A stretch of DNA of 64,000 bases from Limnanthes douglasii subsp. nivea (lineage: Eukaryota; Streptophyta; Magnoliopsida; Brassicales; Limnanthaceae). The notes beneath the pieces were generated by a model. That model worked only from the letters and a program-made list of their open reading frames with translations. It did not search any database and was not told the origin of the DNA. A program made the translations under genes and the position numbers. Positions 47,089-56,724 of the stretch are shown here, piece after piece. Every line of letters starts with the position of its first letter. The first letter of the stretch is position 1. The stretch covers positions 89,616,334-89,680,333 of the forward strand of contig JAUPFV010000004.1 in NCBI GenBank assembly GCA_036936605.1, written 5' to 3'.

Positions 47089-47575
47089 CTATTCTAAATA
47101 CAATTTTAGATGTTCAATATTCCATGGTAGCCTCAAAGAATGCCTGAGCCTGTTTTGCAGGCGGTATGTCCCGCTCTTGATTTTTTCCACGATTTCGTAA
47201 GGTCCTTCCCAATTTGGAGCGAGCTTGCCGAGGCTTTTGTCTTTGGTGTGAAGAAAGACGCACCTCAAAACCTTGTCACCGACCTTAAACTTCCGACGAC
47301 GTATTTTAGAGGCGTATCGACTTCTCATCAGGGTCTGATAGTGCAAAGAGTTCAACTGGGCGCGGTTGCGCTTCTCTTCTATAAGATCGAGCTCGAGTCG
47401 TCTGTTGTCATCGTTCGCTTTCTCCTTATAGGTACCGACCCTGAAAGATGGAAAAATGGATTCCGCAGGGGTAACCGTGTCCATACCATATACCAAAGCA
47501 TAAAATGATTCCTGGGTTGCCGTCCGGGGGGTGGTTCGGTAAGCCCACAGTACCTCTTGTAGGTAGTCGGGCTAT
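47089..47575 (-). pseudogene. element D integrase C-terminal tail, frameshifted from pol
   Basis: Continues the integrase of the 698-aa frame after a frameshift near 47575 (LQEVLWAYRTTPRT, then MVYGMDTVTPAESIFPSFRV from 47496). It carries the GPY-like segment (KLAPNWEGPYEIVEKIKSGT) and ends LPWNIEHLKLYLE, the shared tail of Tat-type pol. The GPY module is linked to integrase target choice in related elements. Confidence 0.85.
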
Positions 47576-49668
47576 TTTCCAGCTTTTCCTTCAAGGTTTT
47601 TTCTGAGGCCGTCCAAAATGGTCCGGTTGGTGACTTCGACCTGCCCGTTTGCTTGAGGATGGAAAGGAGCGGAGAAACATTGCCTGATCTTATGAGTGGT
47701 GCAGAAAGCTTTCATTTCCCCGCTGTCGAACTGTGGTCCGTTATCTATAGTTAACCTCTGCGGTACCCCGAACCGACAACATATGTTAGACCAGATAAAT
47801 TTGATGATATATTTGGTCTTGGTGGCGGATAAAGGTTCAGCTTCGACCCACTTGGAAAAATAGTCTACTGCCACGACGATCGTCTGTCTTCCACCCAATG
47901 CCATTGGTAGTGGTCCGACAAGGCTGATTCCCCATCGGTCAAAGGGTAGACCTTCGGATATGGACTCTAGAGGAGCCGCGTGAACGTTTATCGCGTTTGC
48001 GAATCGTTGACATGTATCGCAGGTTTTGACTATTAGTCGTACATCTGCTGTTATCGTCGGCCAATAGAACCCTGCGAGAAGAATCCTTCTGATTAAGGCT
48101 TTGTAACCGCAATTTGCCGCACCCTCACCATCATGCAGCTCAGACACAATTATTTGTGACTCATGGACCCCTAAGCATTGGAGCAGGGGGCGGCTGAAGG
48201 ATTTCTTGTACAGTACTTCACCTAAAAGGACGTAACCCCGAGCCTTGTTGCGTACTTTCCGAGCTGAGGCGTTATCGCTAGGCAGCCTACCTTCAGTTAA
48301 GAAGGAGATAATGTCACGTCGCCAATCTGAGATTGTTACCGAAGAGATCTGACAGACGATTTCAGGTCGGTTATCTAACTCGTGACGTTTGATAATAGAC
48401 GGGATTTCTTGTTCGGTAACCCAGGGATAGTTACTGGAGCATGAAATTGTTGCCAAAGAATCTGCAGCTATGTTTTCGCTTCTCGGGACATGTCCGTAGG
48501 TGACTTTGTCAAACGAGGCGGCTAGCACTCTGAGTGCTGCTAGGTATTGTACCAGATGCTCTTTCCGAGCTTCCGCATTCCCCGAAGCTTGGGTTATCAA
48601 AAGTTGGGAATCGCTTATGAGGCGTACCCGCTTTGCCCCACATACCTGCGCTAACCGTAGCCCTACCAGAGCAGCCTTGTATTCAACTTCATTGTTCGAA
48701 GTATGGAAACCAAATCGAACGGCTTGGTGCATGCTAATGCCCGATGGGGTAACTATTTGTATCCCTGCTCCACAGCCACTGACGTTAGCCCCCCCGTCGG
48801 TTCGGACGGTCCACTCATTCAGTGCGGCTTCTTGGGAAGGCGCGTCCTGATCCGGTCGTTCGGGATGGAACTCTACTAAAACATCAGCCAGGATTTGGCC
48901 TTTAATGACTGTCCGAGGTTCGAAGTCGATGTTAAAATCGCCAAACTCGACCAACCATTTGGACATTCTCCCGGACATGTCTGGTCGATAGAGGATGTAC
49001 TTGAGTGGGAACGAGGTTCGGACTATGATAGGGTGGGCTTGAAAGTACGGGTGCATTTTTCGTGCTAGCATGACTAGGGCGAGAGCCATTTTTTCCAACT
49101 TTAAATACCGAGTTTCCGCATCCAGCAGGCTTTCGCTCACAAAGTAAACCGCTGTAGGGGCCGGTCCCGATTCACTGATCAAAGCCGCACTAACCGCAAA
49201 GTCAGTAACCGCAACGTAAAGGAAAAGTGTCTCGCCAGCGACGAGCTTTGTCAAGAGGTTCGGGGACGACAGGTATTGTTTAATTCCCAAGAATGCTTCG
49301 TTACATTCGGGCGTCCACACAAAATTTTTGGCTTGTCTCAAGACCTGAAAAAAGGGAGCGCACTTATCAGATGACCGATAAATAAATCGATTTAAGGCAG
49401 CCAGACGCCCTATTAGGATCTGGACTTCCTTGATGTTCCTGGGCGGAGTCATATCGGTCAGAGCTCGAAGTTGGACGGGATCGGCTTCAATCCCTTTCTC
49501 GCTAACGAAGAAACCTAGAAATTTTCCTGACCGGACCCCGAATGAGCATTTTTCCGGGTTGAGCTTGAGATTTATTCCCCGCAGGTTATCAAAGGTTTCT
49601 CTCAGATCGGTAAGGTGGGCTTCATCCGTGCCGCTTTTAACAAACATATCATCGATGTAAACCTCCAT
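47572..49668 (-). CDS. element D pol: reverse transcriptase end, RNase H, plant-type second RNase H, integrase (698 aa)
   Basis: Longest open frame in the window. Residues 4-8 are the YIDDM polymerase box. 30-95 is the palm/thumb (KLNPEKCSFGVRSGKFLG, PPRNIKEVQ). 145-255 is the gypsy RNase H (D156, E192). 286-415 is a second RNase H of the plant/archaeal type (VRTDGGANVSGCGAG with D291, NNEVEY with E328, ISDSQLL with D353, ADSLA with D403). The zinc-binding part of integrase is 510-555 (CDTCQ). The catalytic core is VDYFSKW (D602), IDNGPQF (D642) and GQVEVTN (E678), normal DDE spacing. The second zinc-binding His, present in E, is Asn519 here. Two RNase H domains in tandem define the Tat group. 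The true start is upstream, in the frameshifted reverse transcriptase. Confidence 0.93.
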   Translation of the reverse strand: MEVYIDDMFVKSGTDEAHLTDLRETFDNLRGINLKLNPEKCSFGVRSGKFLGFFVSEKGIEADPVQLRALTDMTPPRNIKEVQILIGRLAALNRFIYRSSDKCAPFFQVLRQAKNFVWTPECNEAFLGIKQYLSSPNLLTKLVAGETLFLYVAVTDFAVSAALISESGPAPTAVYFVSESLLDAETRYLKLEKMALALVMLARKMHPYFQAHPIIVRTSFPLKYILYRPDMSGRMSKWLVEFGDFNIDFEPRTVIKGQILADVLVEFHPERPDQDAPSQEAALNEWTVRTDGGANVSGCGAGIQIVTPSGISMHQAVRFGFHTSNNEVEYKAALVGLRLAQVCGAKRVRLISDSQLLITQASGNAEARKEHLVQYLAALRVLAASFDKVTYGHVPRSENIAADSLATISCSSNYPWVTEQEIPSIIKRHELDNRPEIVCQISSVTISDWRRDIISFLTEGRLPSDNASARKVRNKARGYVLLGEVLYKKSFSRPLLQCLGVHESQIIVSELHDGEGAANCGYKALIRRILLAGFYWPTITADVRLIVKTCDTCQRFANAINVHAAPLESISEGLPFDRWGISLVGPLPMALGGRQTIVVAVDYFSKWVEAEPLSATKTKYIIKFIWSNICCRFGVPQRLTIDNGPQFDSGEMKAFCTTHKIRQCFSAPFHPQANGQVEVTNRTILDGLRKNLEGKAGK

Positions 49669-49702
49669 ATTCCTCCAATTTTTTTATCCCTCGAACGTTT
49701 TG

Positions 49703-50365
49703 TTAACTAGCCTTTGGTATGTTGCGCCGACATTTTTTTAGCCCGAAAGGCATTACTTTGTAGCAGTATAATCCTCGGCCCGTGATGAATGTGGTACTTT
49801 CCTGATCCGCAACGTGTAATTTGATTTGATTATAACCGGCGTATGCATCCATGAATGACAGCAACTTGTTACCCGAAGTTGAATCTACCAACTGGTCGAT
49901 TTTTGGCATCGGGAAGGGGTCCTTCGGACATGCCCGATTAAGGTCGGTGAAATCCACGCACATTCTCCATTTCCCGTTTTTCTTCTTGACCAGAACGGGA
50001 TTTGAAGTCCACAACGGGTAAGTCGCTTCCTTGATGTGACCGACGCTGATCATTCTCTCGACTTCTCGTAAGATAATGTCTGCCTTTTCTGGGGAAAACG
50101 CCCGATGCTTTTGGGAGATCGGTCTGGCGTTTCTGTTGACAGTTAGCTTGTGAATAGCAAAAGATTCTGGGACCCCGATTACATCTCTTGAGCACCATGC
50201 GAACAACTCTAGGTTTTCCCATAGGAGAGCCAGTAGCTGTTCCCTGAAGGTTGGTGAGAGGCATACCCCGATCCGCAGGAATTTCTCTGCGGCAAATTGG
50301 TGTTGCTCGCATTCTTCGTCCGTCGTCAAAAGGCTTGGGGCTTCCCTTGGGTCATCAACGGGCAA
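49703..50365 (-). CDS. element D reverse transcriptase, N-terminal two-thirds (220 aa, frameshifted at its end)
   Basis: Carries the spacer (LFAWCSRDVIGVPESFAIHK), then the polymerase fingers and palm: YPLWTSNPVLVKKKNGKWRM, CVDFTDLNRACPKDPFPMP, SGNKLLSFMDAYAGYNQIK (the first catalytic Asp is in FMDAY) and [14 protein letters not shown]. An extra base in the A/T run at about 49731-49737 shifts the frame just before the expected NAGATYQRL, so the frame ends at 49703 and the YIDDM box is in the next frame (49668). One base separates this from a continuous polymerase. Confidence 0.88.
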   Translation of the reverse strand: MPVDDPREAPSLLTTDEECEQHQFAAEKFLRIGVCLSPTFREQLLALLWENLELFAWCSRDVIGVPESFAIHKLTVNRNARPISQKHRAFSPEKADIILREVERMISVGHIKEATYPLWTSNPVLVKKKNGKWRMCVDFTDLNRACPKDPFPMPKIDQLVDSTSGNKLLSFMDAYAGYNQIKLHVADQESTTFITGRGLYCYKVMPFGLKKCRRNIPKAS

Positions 50366-51651
50366 TGATTCCGGGGCGAGCCCCTTTAATTGCTATTCTC
50401 GAGCTTGAATCATCTCTTGATCTTTTTTAGGTGCCAATGCTGCTCGGTATCATTCCTGTGCTGCTTTCTGGCTGCTTCGGACCACTCCCACGTTGTTTCC
50501 GACCACGTATTTTAAACACTGGTGGATTGTAGAAGACACCGCATGCGTTCGCGATATCCATGATCAGCCGAAAATGACATTGTGGGAAGCCGGCGCGTCT
50601 AATACCACGAATAAAACCGTAACCTCTTTCTTGAATGGGCCGCGGCCTAATTGGACTACGCCCTCAAATTATCCTATAACGTCGGCTGCTGACCCTGTGA
50701 ATCCCATTATGGTACGGTCAGACCGTGCAATCACTGGTGGTGTCCTAAACTTGGCGAAAGTGGATGCAAAGATTATGTTGGCCGAACTACCGGTATCCAC
50801 CAAGATGCACCGAACCTCCTCCCCCGCAATGACTGCCCCAATTACGATGGCATCCTCATGGGGCCGGCTATGTCTCTCATGTCGTCGTCGTCGAAGTACA
50901 GAATCAGAGACGGGACGCTTCTGGACTGGGAGTAAGTTCGGGCCTCCAACTGAGTGGTTAGGTTGACGATGTGCCTTTTCCTGGATGAATGTGTGACTCC
51001 TGCCATAGAATCTCCCCCAAAAATAGTTAGGGATTCAAAAAATTTACAAAGGCCTCGTACATTACCGACGTTCTCTTCGGCTTCGGCCTCGATAATCCCG
51101 ATGATGTTTCGGTTTGCTTCGGGGTCGAGGTAATCAATGGAAACATCAAAAGGATCGGTTACTTCTGAAATTGCCATGGTGGTTTTAGGTTTTGGTATTA
51201 TCACGACTTCCTTCGAGGTTGTACTTTGCTGTGCCTTCTTAACATACTCCAGGAGGTTTCCGTGCTCTATGAGCATCTGTATTTCTTTCTTTAAGGTAAT
51301 GCAGTCTTTAGTATCATGCCCAACGTCCTCGTGATAGCGACAATAGCGGTTGTTCCTCTGCTCCCGAGGTGTTGGTATCGGGAAAGGTCTTCGGTACATT
51401 CCGCTCTTCTTAGTCTTCTCGTAGATCGACGATACACACTCCGTAAGGTCTGCGAAGTATGCAGGTCGGATCCATTTGTTAGACATGGGTCGTGAAGTCG
51501 TCTGACTCGTCTTCTTTGGTTTTGGGCTTGTTAGGACCGAAGTCTTTGCTGATACAGGCGGGGTCGGGTGTATCGTGCTGACCGGTTGGACTGCCCTAGC
51601 GTAGTTCGATCGAGTGCCCTGCCTTATCACTACCGATGCTTGGGCACTTTG
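50366..51651 (-). pseudogene. element D gag C-terminus and protease, two frames
   Basis: Continues gag after the TAG at 51652-51654 in the same frame. NRYCRYHEDVGHDTKDC (about 51330) is the zinc-binding box, then FESLTIFGGDSMAG. The frame is lost at about 50862 by a one-base deletion inside the AGPHED motif. In the next frame the protease is clear: CILVDTGSSANIIF (DTG at about 50790), SDRTIMGFTG, a TAA at 50669-50671, then LGRGPFKKEV. A linker leads to reverse transcriptase. All protease catalytic residues are present, but expression from one frame is not possible. Confidence 0.82.
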
Positions 51652-52941
51652 CTAAATTTGTGCCGCCAACTCAGATGCTTCGGTCTCTTCGATCAATATC
51701 TGCTTTTCTATTTGAGCTAGAAGTGCAGAAAACGTGAACGCCTGTTTCTTCGTCACTGCTTGCTTCATTGGTCCTGGGAGCAAACCCAAGCGGAACGCAG
51801 TTAGGGCCACATTCTCTTCGCAGTGGTCTAGGTCGGTCTTTGCGTCGATGAATCGTCTGGTGTACTCTCTGAGGCTTTCCCCCAATTTCTGCCTACAATT
51901 CATAATGGTGTCTCCGTTGGCTCGAAAACTTTTACTTCCCGCAAAATGTTGCCTAAACATTGTCCAAAACATCCCGAAGTTTCGGATGCAGCCCTGCGGT
52001 AAACGGTTGTACCACTTAGATGCCCGGTCCCTGAAGGTCATGGAGAAAGCTCTACATAGGAGTTTGTCATCGTTGTCGAAACTCAGCATGAAGTTTTTGA
52101 AGGCTTCCAAATGATTATCTGGGTCCTTCTTCCCATCGTACTTTTCAAGCTTAGAAATGTCAAATCGCTTCGGGAGCTGTCCCGCTAATATCTCGTCGGA
52201 CAATGGAGATGCCCTCCAATTGACTCCGAACCCGCACGCTCCTCCTCCAAGTCCTTCTGTCTGAACTCCGTAGAGTCCCTCATCTCCCGGGCTGATAAAT
52301 AGGCTGCTGGTTTGGTAATCGTGGTTCTGGATGTTCGACGGTTGCCATGGCACTTGAGGCAGCGCCGCCCGCTCTTCACGGCTGGCGGCGGGCATTTCTT
52401 CCTTCTCAAAGGACACCAGGGTTTTCTTCTCGGTGCTATCCTTCTTGTATTTCGGGGAGTCCGTCCTGGGTCCTCGGAGGCGTCGGGAATGATTCTTTTG
52501 TGTGCGCTGGACTCTTTCCCGTCGCCGATACTCCCTGCCCGATGAATCATCCGAGGTATAGTCAACCGACATGCCGCGATGATCCTCTGGGTACCGCTGA
52601 GTCCTGGCATTTTGCCCTTCCTCGGGATGAGGCTCTCGATAATACCTAACAGGTCGGGCTTCGATGCGCGGCCCAACGTTGCGGTCGGCCTCCTCACGGT
52701 CCTCCAAGAGGGGTTCCTTGCCTTTTCCTTCCCGGACCCTTTTCTCGTCCAGTGCCCGCTCCCTTTCTGCGTTTAGTCTGGCAATATCTTCAAGGAGCTG
52801 TCTTCGGGTCATTATTAGGGTCGACCGCTTGTCCCGACCCCGGTCGTGGTGCTCCCGACCAGGCGCTTCCTCGCCCTCTGACACCGAGACGGCTCGGATC
52901 ACTTCTCTACCGACCCTCTCTATCACAGCTTTGTTGTTCAT
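51652..52941 (-). CDS. element D gag (429 aa open frame)
   Basis: Starts at ATG 52941 (MNNKAVIERVGREVIRAVSV), chosen because it opens the frame and lies near where leaders end in C and E. Residues 40-85 are charged and coil-forming (TRRQLLEDIARLNAERERAL). 90-175 is Arg/Ser-rich. The retrotransposon gag core runs about 255-400: KLEKYDGKKDPDNHLEAF, LLCRAFSMTFRDRASKWYNR, CIRNFGMFWTMFRQHFAG and LGLLPGPMKQAV. It ends at a single TAG, beyond which the same frame continues into the zinc-binding part, so the stop probably replaced a sense codon. It would form the particle shell around element RNA. Confidence 0.9.
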   Translation of the reverse strand: MNNKAVIERVGREVIRAVSVSEGEEAPGREHHDRGRDKRSTLIMTRRQLLEDIARLNAERERALDEKRVREGKGKEPLLEDREEADRNVGPRIEARPVRYYREPHPEEGQNARTQRYPEDHRGMSVDYTSDDSSGREYRRRERVQRTQKNHSRRLRGPRTDSPKYKKDSTEKKTLVSFEKEEMPAASREERAALPQVPWQPSNIQNHDYQTSSLFISPGDEGLYGVQTEGLGGGACGFGVNWRASPLSDEILAGQLPKRFDISKLEKYDGKKDPDNHLEAFKNFMLSFDNDDKLLCRAFSMTFRDRASKWYNRLPQGCIRNFGMFWTMFRQHFAGSKSFRANGDTIMNCRQKLGESLREYTRRFIDAKTDLDHCEENVALTAFRLGLLPGPMKQAVTKKQAFTFSALLAQIEKQILIEETEASELAAQI

Positions 52942-53000
52942 CTCGTAAAACGTGATGGTTATTTTTTATGTTTATCTTCAGGTTTGCAAAAAACAGCGAA

Positions 53001-53050
53001 GGCATACTCTTTCCTACCCTGTTAGGCACATGAAGGTTTTAACGAGGTGC
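53001..53050 (+). other. conserved post-pol motif, copy assigned to element C
   Basis: GGCATACTCTTTCCTACCCT, then AAGGTTTTAACGAGGTGCC. It is in + orientation, so it cannot belong to element D, whose gag (minus) ends only 60 bases away. It marks the right side of a deletion junction. Confidence 0.75.
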
Positions 53051-53419
53051 CATTATTAGCTGATCAATACATTTAAATTTTTGCCTCGAATTATTGTTTC
53101 CAAGTTACAAGGTGTGATTGGATTATTATGTTAATAGCTATGACATTTTATAAGCTTGCCTTAGAGCGGAATACAATGATTATTATGACCAATTAAAGTT
53201 GGCATAAAGCAATTATTTTATTCTACGCAAGTTGACATACAATCATTTTCATACCAAATGTGAAGTTGAAAAATTATAAGATTGGTATTCCAAACAATGG
53301 CATACAAGGAAAGTCGAGGTAAATGTTCTTCGGAACATGTTGATACCATTACAAACATTGCCTTACAAATTGACTAGGACTTATACAAAAACTTGTACAA
53401 AAAATTAGTCCAAGTTTGT
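53051..53419. other. untranslated region of element C, no repeat seen
   Basis: AT-rich sequence between the post-pol motif and the antisense ORF end. Unlike A, B, D and E, no tandem repeat is evident. Confidence 0.5.
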
Positions 53420-53902
53420 TTACTCAGAATGTTTCGAGGAGTCGCTCTCCTCGGAATCTGATGACTCACTGTCACTAACAACTATATTAGGTGGGCGAAG
53501 CTCGGGGGAGACACGCTTCCAAAAATTGCCTAAGTCATACTCAGGGTACTCCACGTGAATTTGGGTGATCAGTCCTACTCGGGTAGTAGTATCCCGAGCA
53601 TTAAGCTTGTCCACACATTTTTCTGCATAAGCATTCACAACTGTTTCTTTCGCTGCTTCTAACTTCTCAGGAAATTCTGCAATAGTCTTCAACAGATTTT
53701 TCTTTTCCTCTACAATAAACTCGAAGTCGGCAAGATAATCTTTAAATCCTTTTGTTGTAATTTGGTGAGCTTTTTTTAGTTCGGTAATGAGTCTTTCTTG
53801 AGAATCAATTTTCTTTTGGTAGAGATCCCTTTCTTCCTGGCAACATTTTTTGAGGACAAGGACATAGTTTTCTAAGGCAGACAATTTTTTAAAAATGGCA
53901 TC
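53420..53902 (-). pseudogene. antisense ORF of element C, C-terminal fragment cut by element E
   Basis: Open on the minus strand from 53902 (DAIFKKLSALENYVLVLKK) to the stop at 53420, about 160 residues with no internal stop. It is heptad-rich (CCQEERDLYQKKIDSQERLI), then IHVEYPEYDLGNFWKRV, which parallels FPKRNLGDLWSFV in E and FPALHLGAMWLDV in D, and ends in an acidic tail (SDSESSDSEESDSSKHSE). The start is missing because element E's LTR begins at 53903. The upstream half should reappear beyond E. Confidence 0.8.
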
Positions 53903-54271
53903 TGATGAGTCCGGATTCCGTCACCACTTCAGACAGGGTTAGTTCAGACAATATCTACCTAACCGGACAGGGGCAGTTCGGACACCACCATCCATTGGAC
54001 TGTTCGAACAGAACTAAAGTACTTAAAACCTAATCACTTTTTGACTAAGCTGCCTGCTCTCCTACTTAGAAATTATGGGTTCTTAAATTCGACCCAAGTC
54101 CATTAAACACAACCCGAAAGCCCATAAGGCCCAAATATAAGGGTATAAATACCCAACCACCAACATTAAATGAGGGTAATGAAAATTAAATACAACAAGA
54201 CTGCTTAATTCTCCCTTTACACTCTACCCGAAAATTACAAACTTACCCTCAGACGAAAATAAACCACATCA
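53903..54271 (+). repeat. 5' LTR of element E (369 bp)
   Basis: Starts TGATGAGTCCGGATTCCG and ends AACCACATCA, three bases before the primer-binding site. TATAAATA lies at 54144-54151. Several GTCCGGA/GTTCGGAC-like words recur (for example TTCGGACACC). Its start matches 63843-64000. Confidence 0.92.
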
Positions 54272-54274
54272 AAT

Positions 54275-54292
54275 TGGCGACCACAGTGGGAG
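54275..54292 (+). other. primer-binding site of element E
   Basis: TGGCGACCACAGTGGGAG, three bases after the LTR end. It starts TGG like the C site but differs after TGGCG. Confidence 0.7.
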
Positions 54293-54344
54293 CACGACGG
54301 TGCCTGAATCTAGCATTCGAAACCATCAGAAAAAATCAGTCTGA

Positions 54345-56724
54345 ATGAATCCGGACGCACCGGAAGTACCACCAGCTTTGCTTGAAGTGGTGGGTGAAAA
54401 TGATGAATATACCATCGAAGGGCGAGATAGAAGCTCTGAGGACAGAAAAGGCAAAGATGGGCATAAAAGAGAAGTCAAAGGCATCAGTTGCTCATCATAC
54501 TGACAACCCTAGAGAGCATGAGCCTTCGAAGACCCATGTGAGTACCAAGAAGACTCATACTAGCTCTAAAAAGTCTCACCAGTCCAAGCCAGTGGAGAGT
54601 TCTGACTCAGACTCAGAATCTTCTGGTAGCTCATTGGGCGAGGATTGACTTGAAGAGTCCTTATCCTCTAGTAGTGATGAGGGCCGATCCAAAAAGAAAC
54701 AAAAGTCGATCAAAAAGTATTCAAGAAAAAAGGACAGACATGGGAAGTTAAAGAGGAATATAGGCAAAGGGTCATCTCATAGCCGGAGACACGTAGACCG
54801 GATGCTGGTGGATCCTTTTGCCTTCCATAATGAACCAGGTATCTTTGCAACTCCCAATGAGGATACCGTTTTCAGTCGTGGCCGGAATTGGAGGCAATCT
54901 CCATTGTTATCCAAGATTTCATCCGGAAACCTCCCTAAGAGGTTCGATAGTACGAAAATGGAGAAATACGATGGCAGTAAAGATCCGGACAACCACTTGG
55001 AGCAATTTAAAAACTTCATGATGAATTTCGATGATGATGACAAGTTACTCTGTAGAGCATTCTCCTAATCCTTTACGGAGAGTGCTCTGAAGTGGTATAA
55101 CAGCCTACCACAAGGTTGCATTAGAAATTTCGATACCTTTTGGGTGGCCTTTCGAAGGCAGTTCGTTGGAAGTAAGGAATTAAAGGGAAATGGAGACACA
55201 ATTATCCATTGTGCCCAGAACCGAACGAATCAATGAAAGAATACATAAGTCATTTTGTAAACACCAAAAACGGGTTGGGTGATTGCTTTGAGCAAGTAGT
55301 CATAACATCTTTAAGGCAAGGCTTAAACCATGGAAATTTGGCTGATTCAGTGACCAGAAAGAAAGCCATGACTTGGGGAGGTCTACTGAATCAGGTCGGA
55401 AAGCAAATTAACGTTGATGAAACAAAGAAAACCAGGGTGCACAGGCAGGTGAGATCTGCCCCGGTTGCACCAAACCCCAACCAAAATCAGTCCGGGAACA
55501 AGATAAAGGAGACCGGTCTCAGCCAGCTGCGCCAGCCCAGAGTCAACAATCTAGAAATAAGAGAGGGCCTTGGGTTCAACCGGAGTGTTTTGCTGAGTTG
55601 AAAGAAAGTGTGGCCACCATTTATGACAAAACAAAGGAAGAAGTACACTATAGAAGGTCGGCTGCACTACAATCTCCTAGGGAACATCATAACAATTCCT
55701 TCTGTCAGTACCATAATGATACTGGCCATACCACTGACGATTGTATTGATTTGAAGCAAGAAGTCCAGAATTTAAATGAAAGAGGAAAGTTGGGGGCATT
55801 TGTCAAAAGAAGAGGAGGAAATAGGCTTGATAATGCTCATCGGGCTGGTCCAAACAATACAGGCACATCCGCTCCGGAGGGAGCTATGGTTATAATCGAA
55901 AGATTCGATGTAGAGTCAGAGTACTTGGATCCTGATCCAACTTGAAATAGGGTGGGTGCCATTGAGGAATGTTGTAAAATAGTCTTCAAGCTTATTAAGT
56001 TTTTTGAGTCACTCACAATTTTCGGAGGGGATACTATGACAGCTCCTACTGCTTCTTCAAGGAAGAGGCACGTTCATACTTTAGCTACCCAGCTGGAAGG
56101 AGACATGACCTCCTATCAATCACAAATTCCATTTCCCTTCATTGTTTTCGACGAGGATGACTTAAGGGATATAGCTGGCCCTCATGAAGATGCTGTTGTC
56201 ATAGGAGCATCCATTAGGGGCAATGACATAAGGTGAATCTTGGTGGATACTGGGAGTTTGGCCAATATCCTCTTTTTTAACCTCTTATAAGAAGATGAAA
56301 AACCCAGCTATAATTTAGCATTCGGACAGATCAATTGTGGGTTTCACTGGAAGCTCAGCAGATGTGATCGGGGAGCTCGAAGAGGAAGTTTTGTTGGGCA
56401 AGGGCCCTTTTAAGAAGATGGTTAGAATACTGTTTATTGTGGTGGATTGTCCCACTTGTTATAATGCTATTTAAGGGAGGTCTTGGCTCTCTAGGATGCA
56501 TGCAGTGGCCTCAACAGTCCACCAATGTTTGAAATATGTTGTTCAAGGACAAGTGGAAGTTGTTCGGAGCAGCCAAAAGATTGCAAGAGAGTGTTATGCC
56601 GCAGCACTGGCTCCACGGACGCTGGGGACAGTTCGTATCAATGAAGAATAACAGTTTGAGGGGATTTCTGGGGGTGAGGGTGAAATTGATGACCCCAGAG
56701 AGACCCCTGGGGTGTTAATACCGA
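54345..56724 (+). pseudogene. element E gag and protease, several stops and frameshifts
   Basis: ATG 54345 (MNPDAPEVPPALLEVVGEND) leads into a charged region, with a frame change near 54450. A Ser/Lys-rich region follows (54480-54770). Gag core: FDSTKMEKYDGSKDPDNHLE (54945), DDDDKLLCRAF, ALKWYNSLPQGCIRNFDTF (55090-55140), with a TAA at 55066. The zinc-binding box (FCQYHNDTGHTTDDCI) is near 55705, FFESLTIFGGDTM at about 56000 and GPHEDAV at 56170. A TGA before the protease active site is followed by ILVDTGSLANILF at 56236-56275, with the DTG intact. The frame is broken again just downstream (about 56280), and 56290-56720 is traceable only in pieces. All inactivating changes are point changes. 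Confidence 0.85.

Larger units (their letters stand above)
42717..52990 (-). mobile_element. element D: Tat-type Ty3/gypsy, minus strand, 5' LTR lost
   Basis: From the right: gag (52941-51652), gag C-terminus/protease, reverse transcriptase, two RNase H domains, integrase (to 47089), post-pol motif, 93-bp repeats, antisense ORF (on +, 43664-46204), TATA and G-box, polypurine tract and 3' LTR (43041-42717). Upstream of gag (52942-52999) there is no primer-binding site or LTR, and sequence attributed to element C follows. The inserted end at 42716/42717 lies inside C's RNase H; CTTTC (42712-42716) is the target-site candidate. Confidence 0.8.
39025..53902 (+). mobile_element. element C: Tat-type Ty3/gypsy, interrupted by D and E
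   Basis: Its 5' LTR, primer-binding site, gag, protease, reverse transcriptase and most of the first RNase H run 39025-42716. Element D's LTR then cuts it inside the codon after RPYF. A further piece, 53001-53902, has the post-pol motif and the end of an antisense ORF in the correct orientation and order, and is assigned to C by parsimony. The RNase H end and integrase are missing. AGACT (39020-39024) is the left target-site candidate. The assignment of the right piece is an inference. Confidence 0.6.

Noticed and set aside
52185..52697. 170-codon minus-strand frame and several plus-strand frames over 52312-52955
   Set aside because: They overlap the well-supported gag frame of element D in other phases or on the other strand; composition mirrors the Arg/Ser-rich gag codons.
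53420..53902. Treating the 53 kb antisense fragment as part of element D
   Set aside because: D's antisense ORF is complete at 43,664-46,204, and the motif at 53,001 is in the opposite orientation to D.
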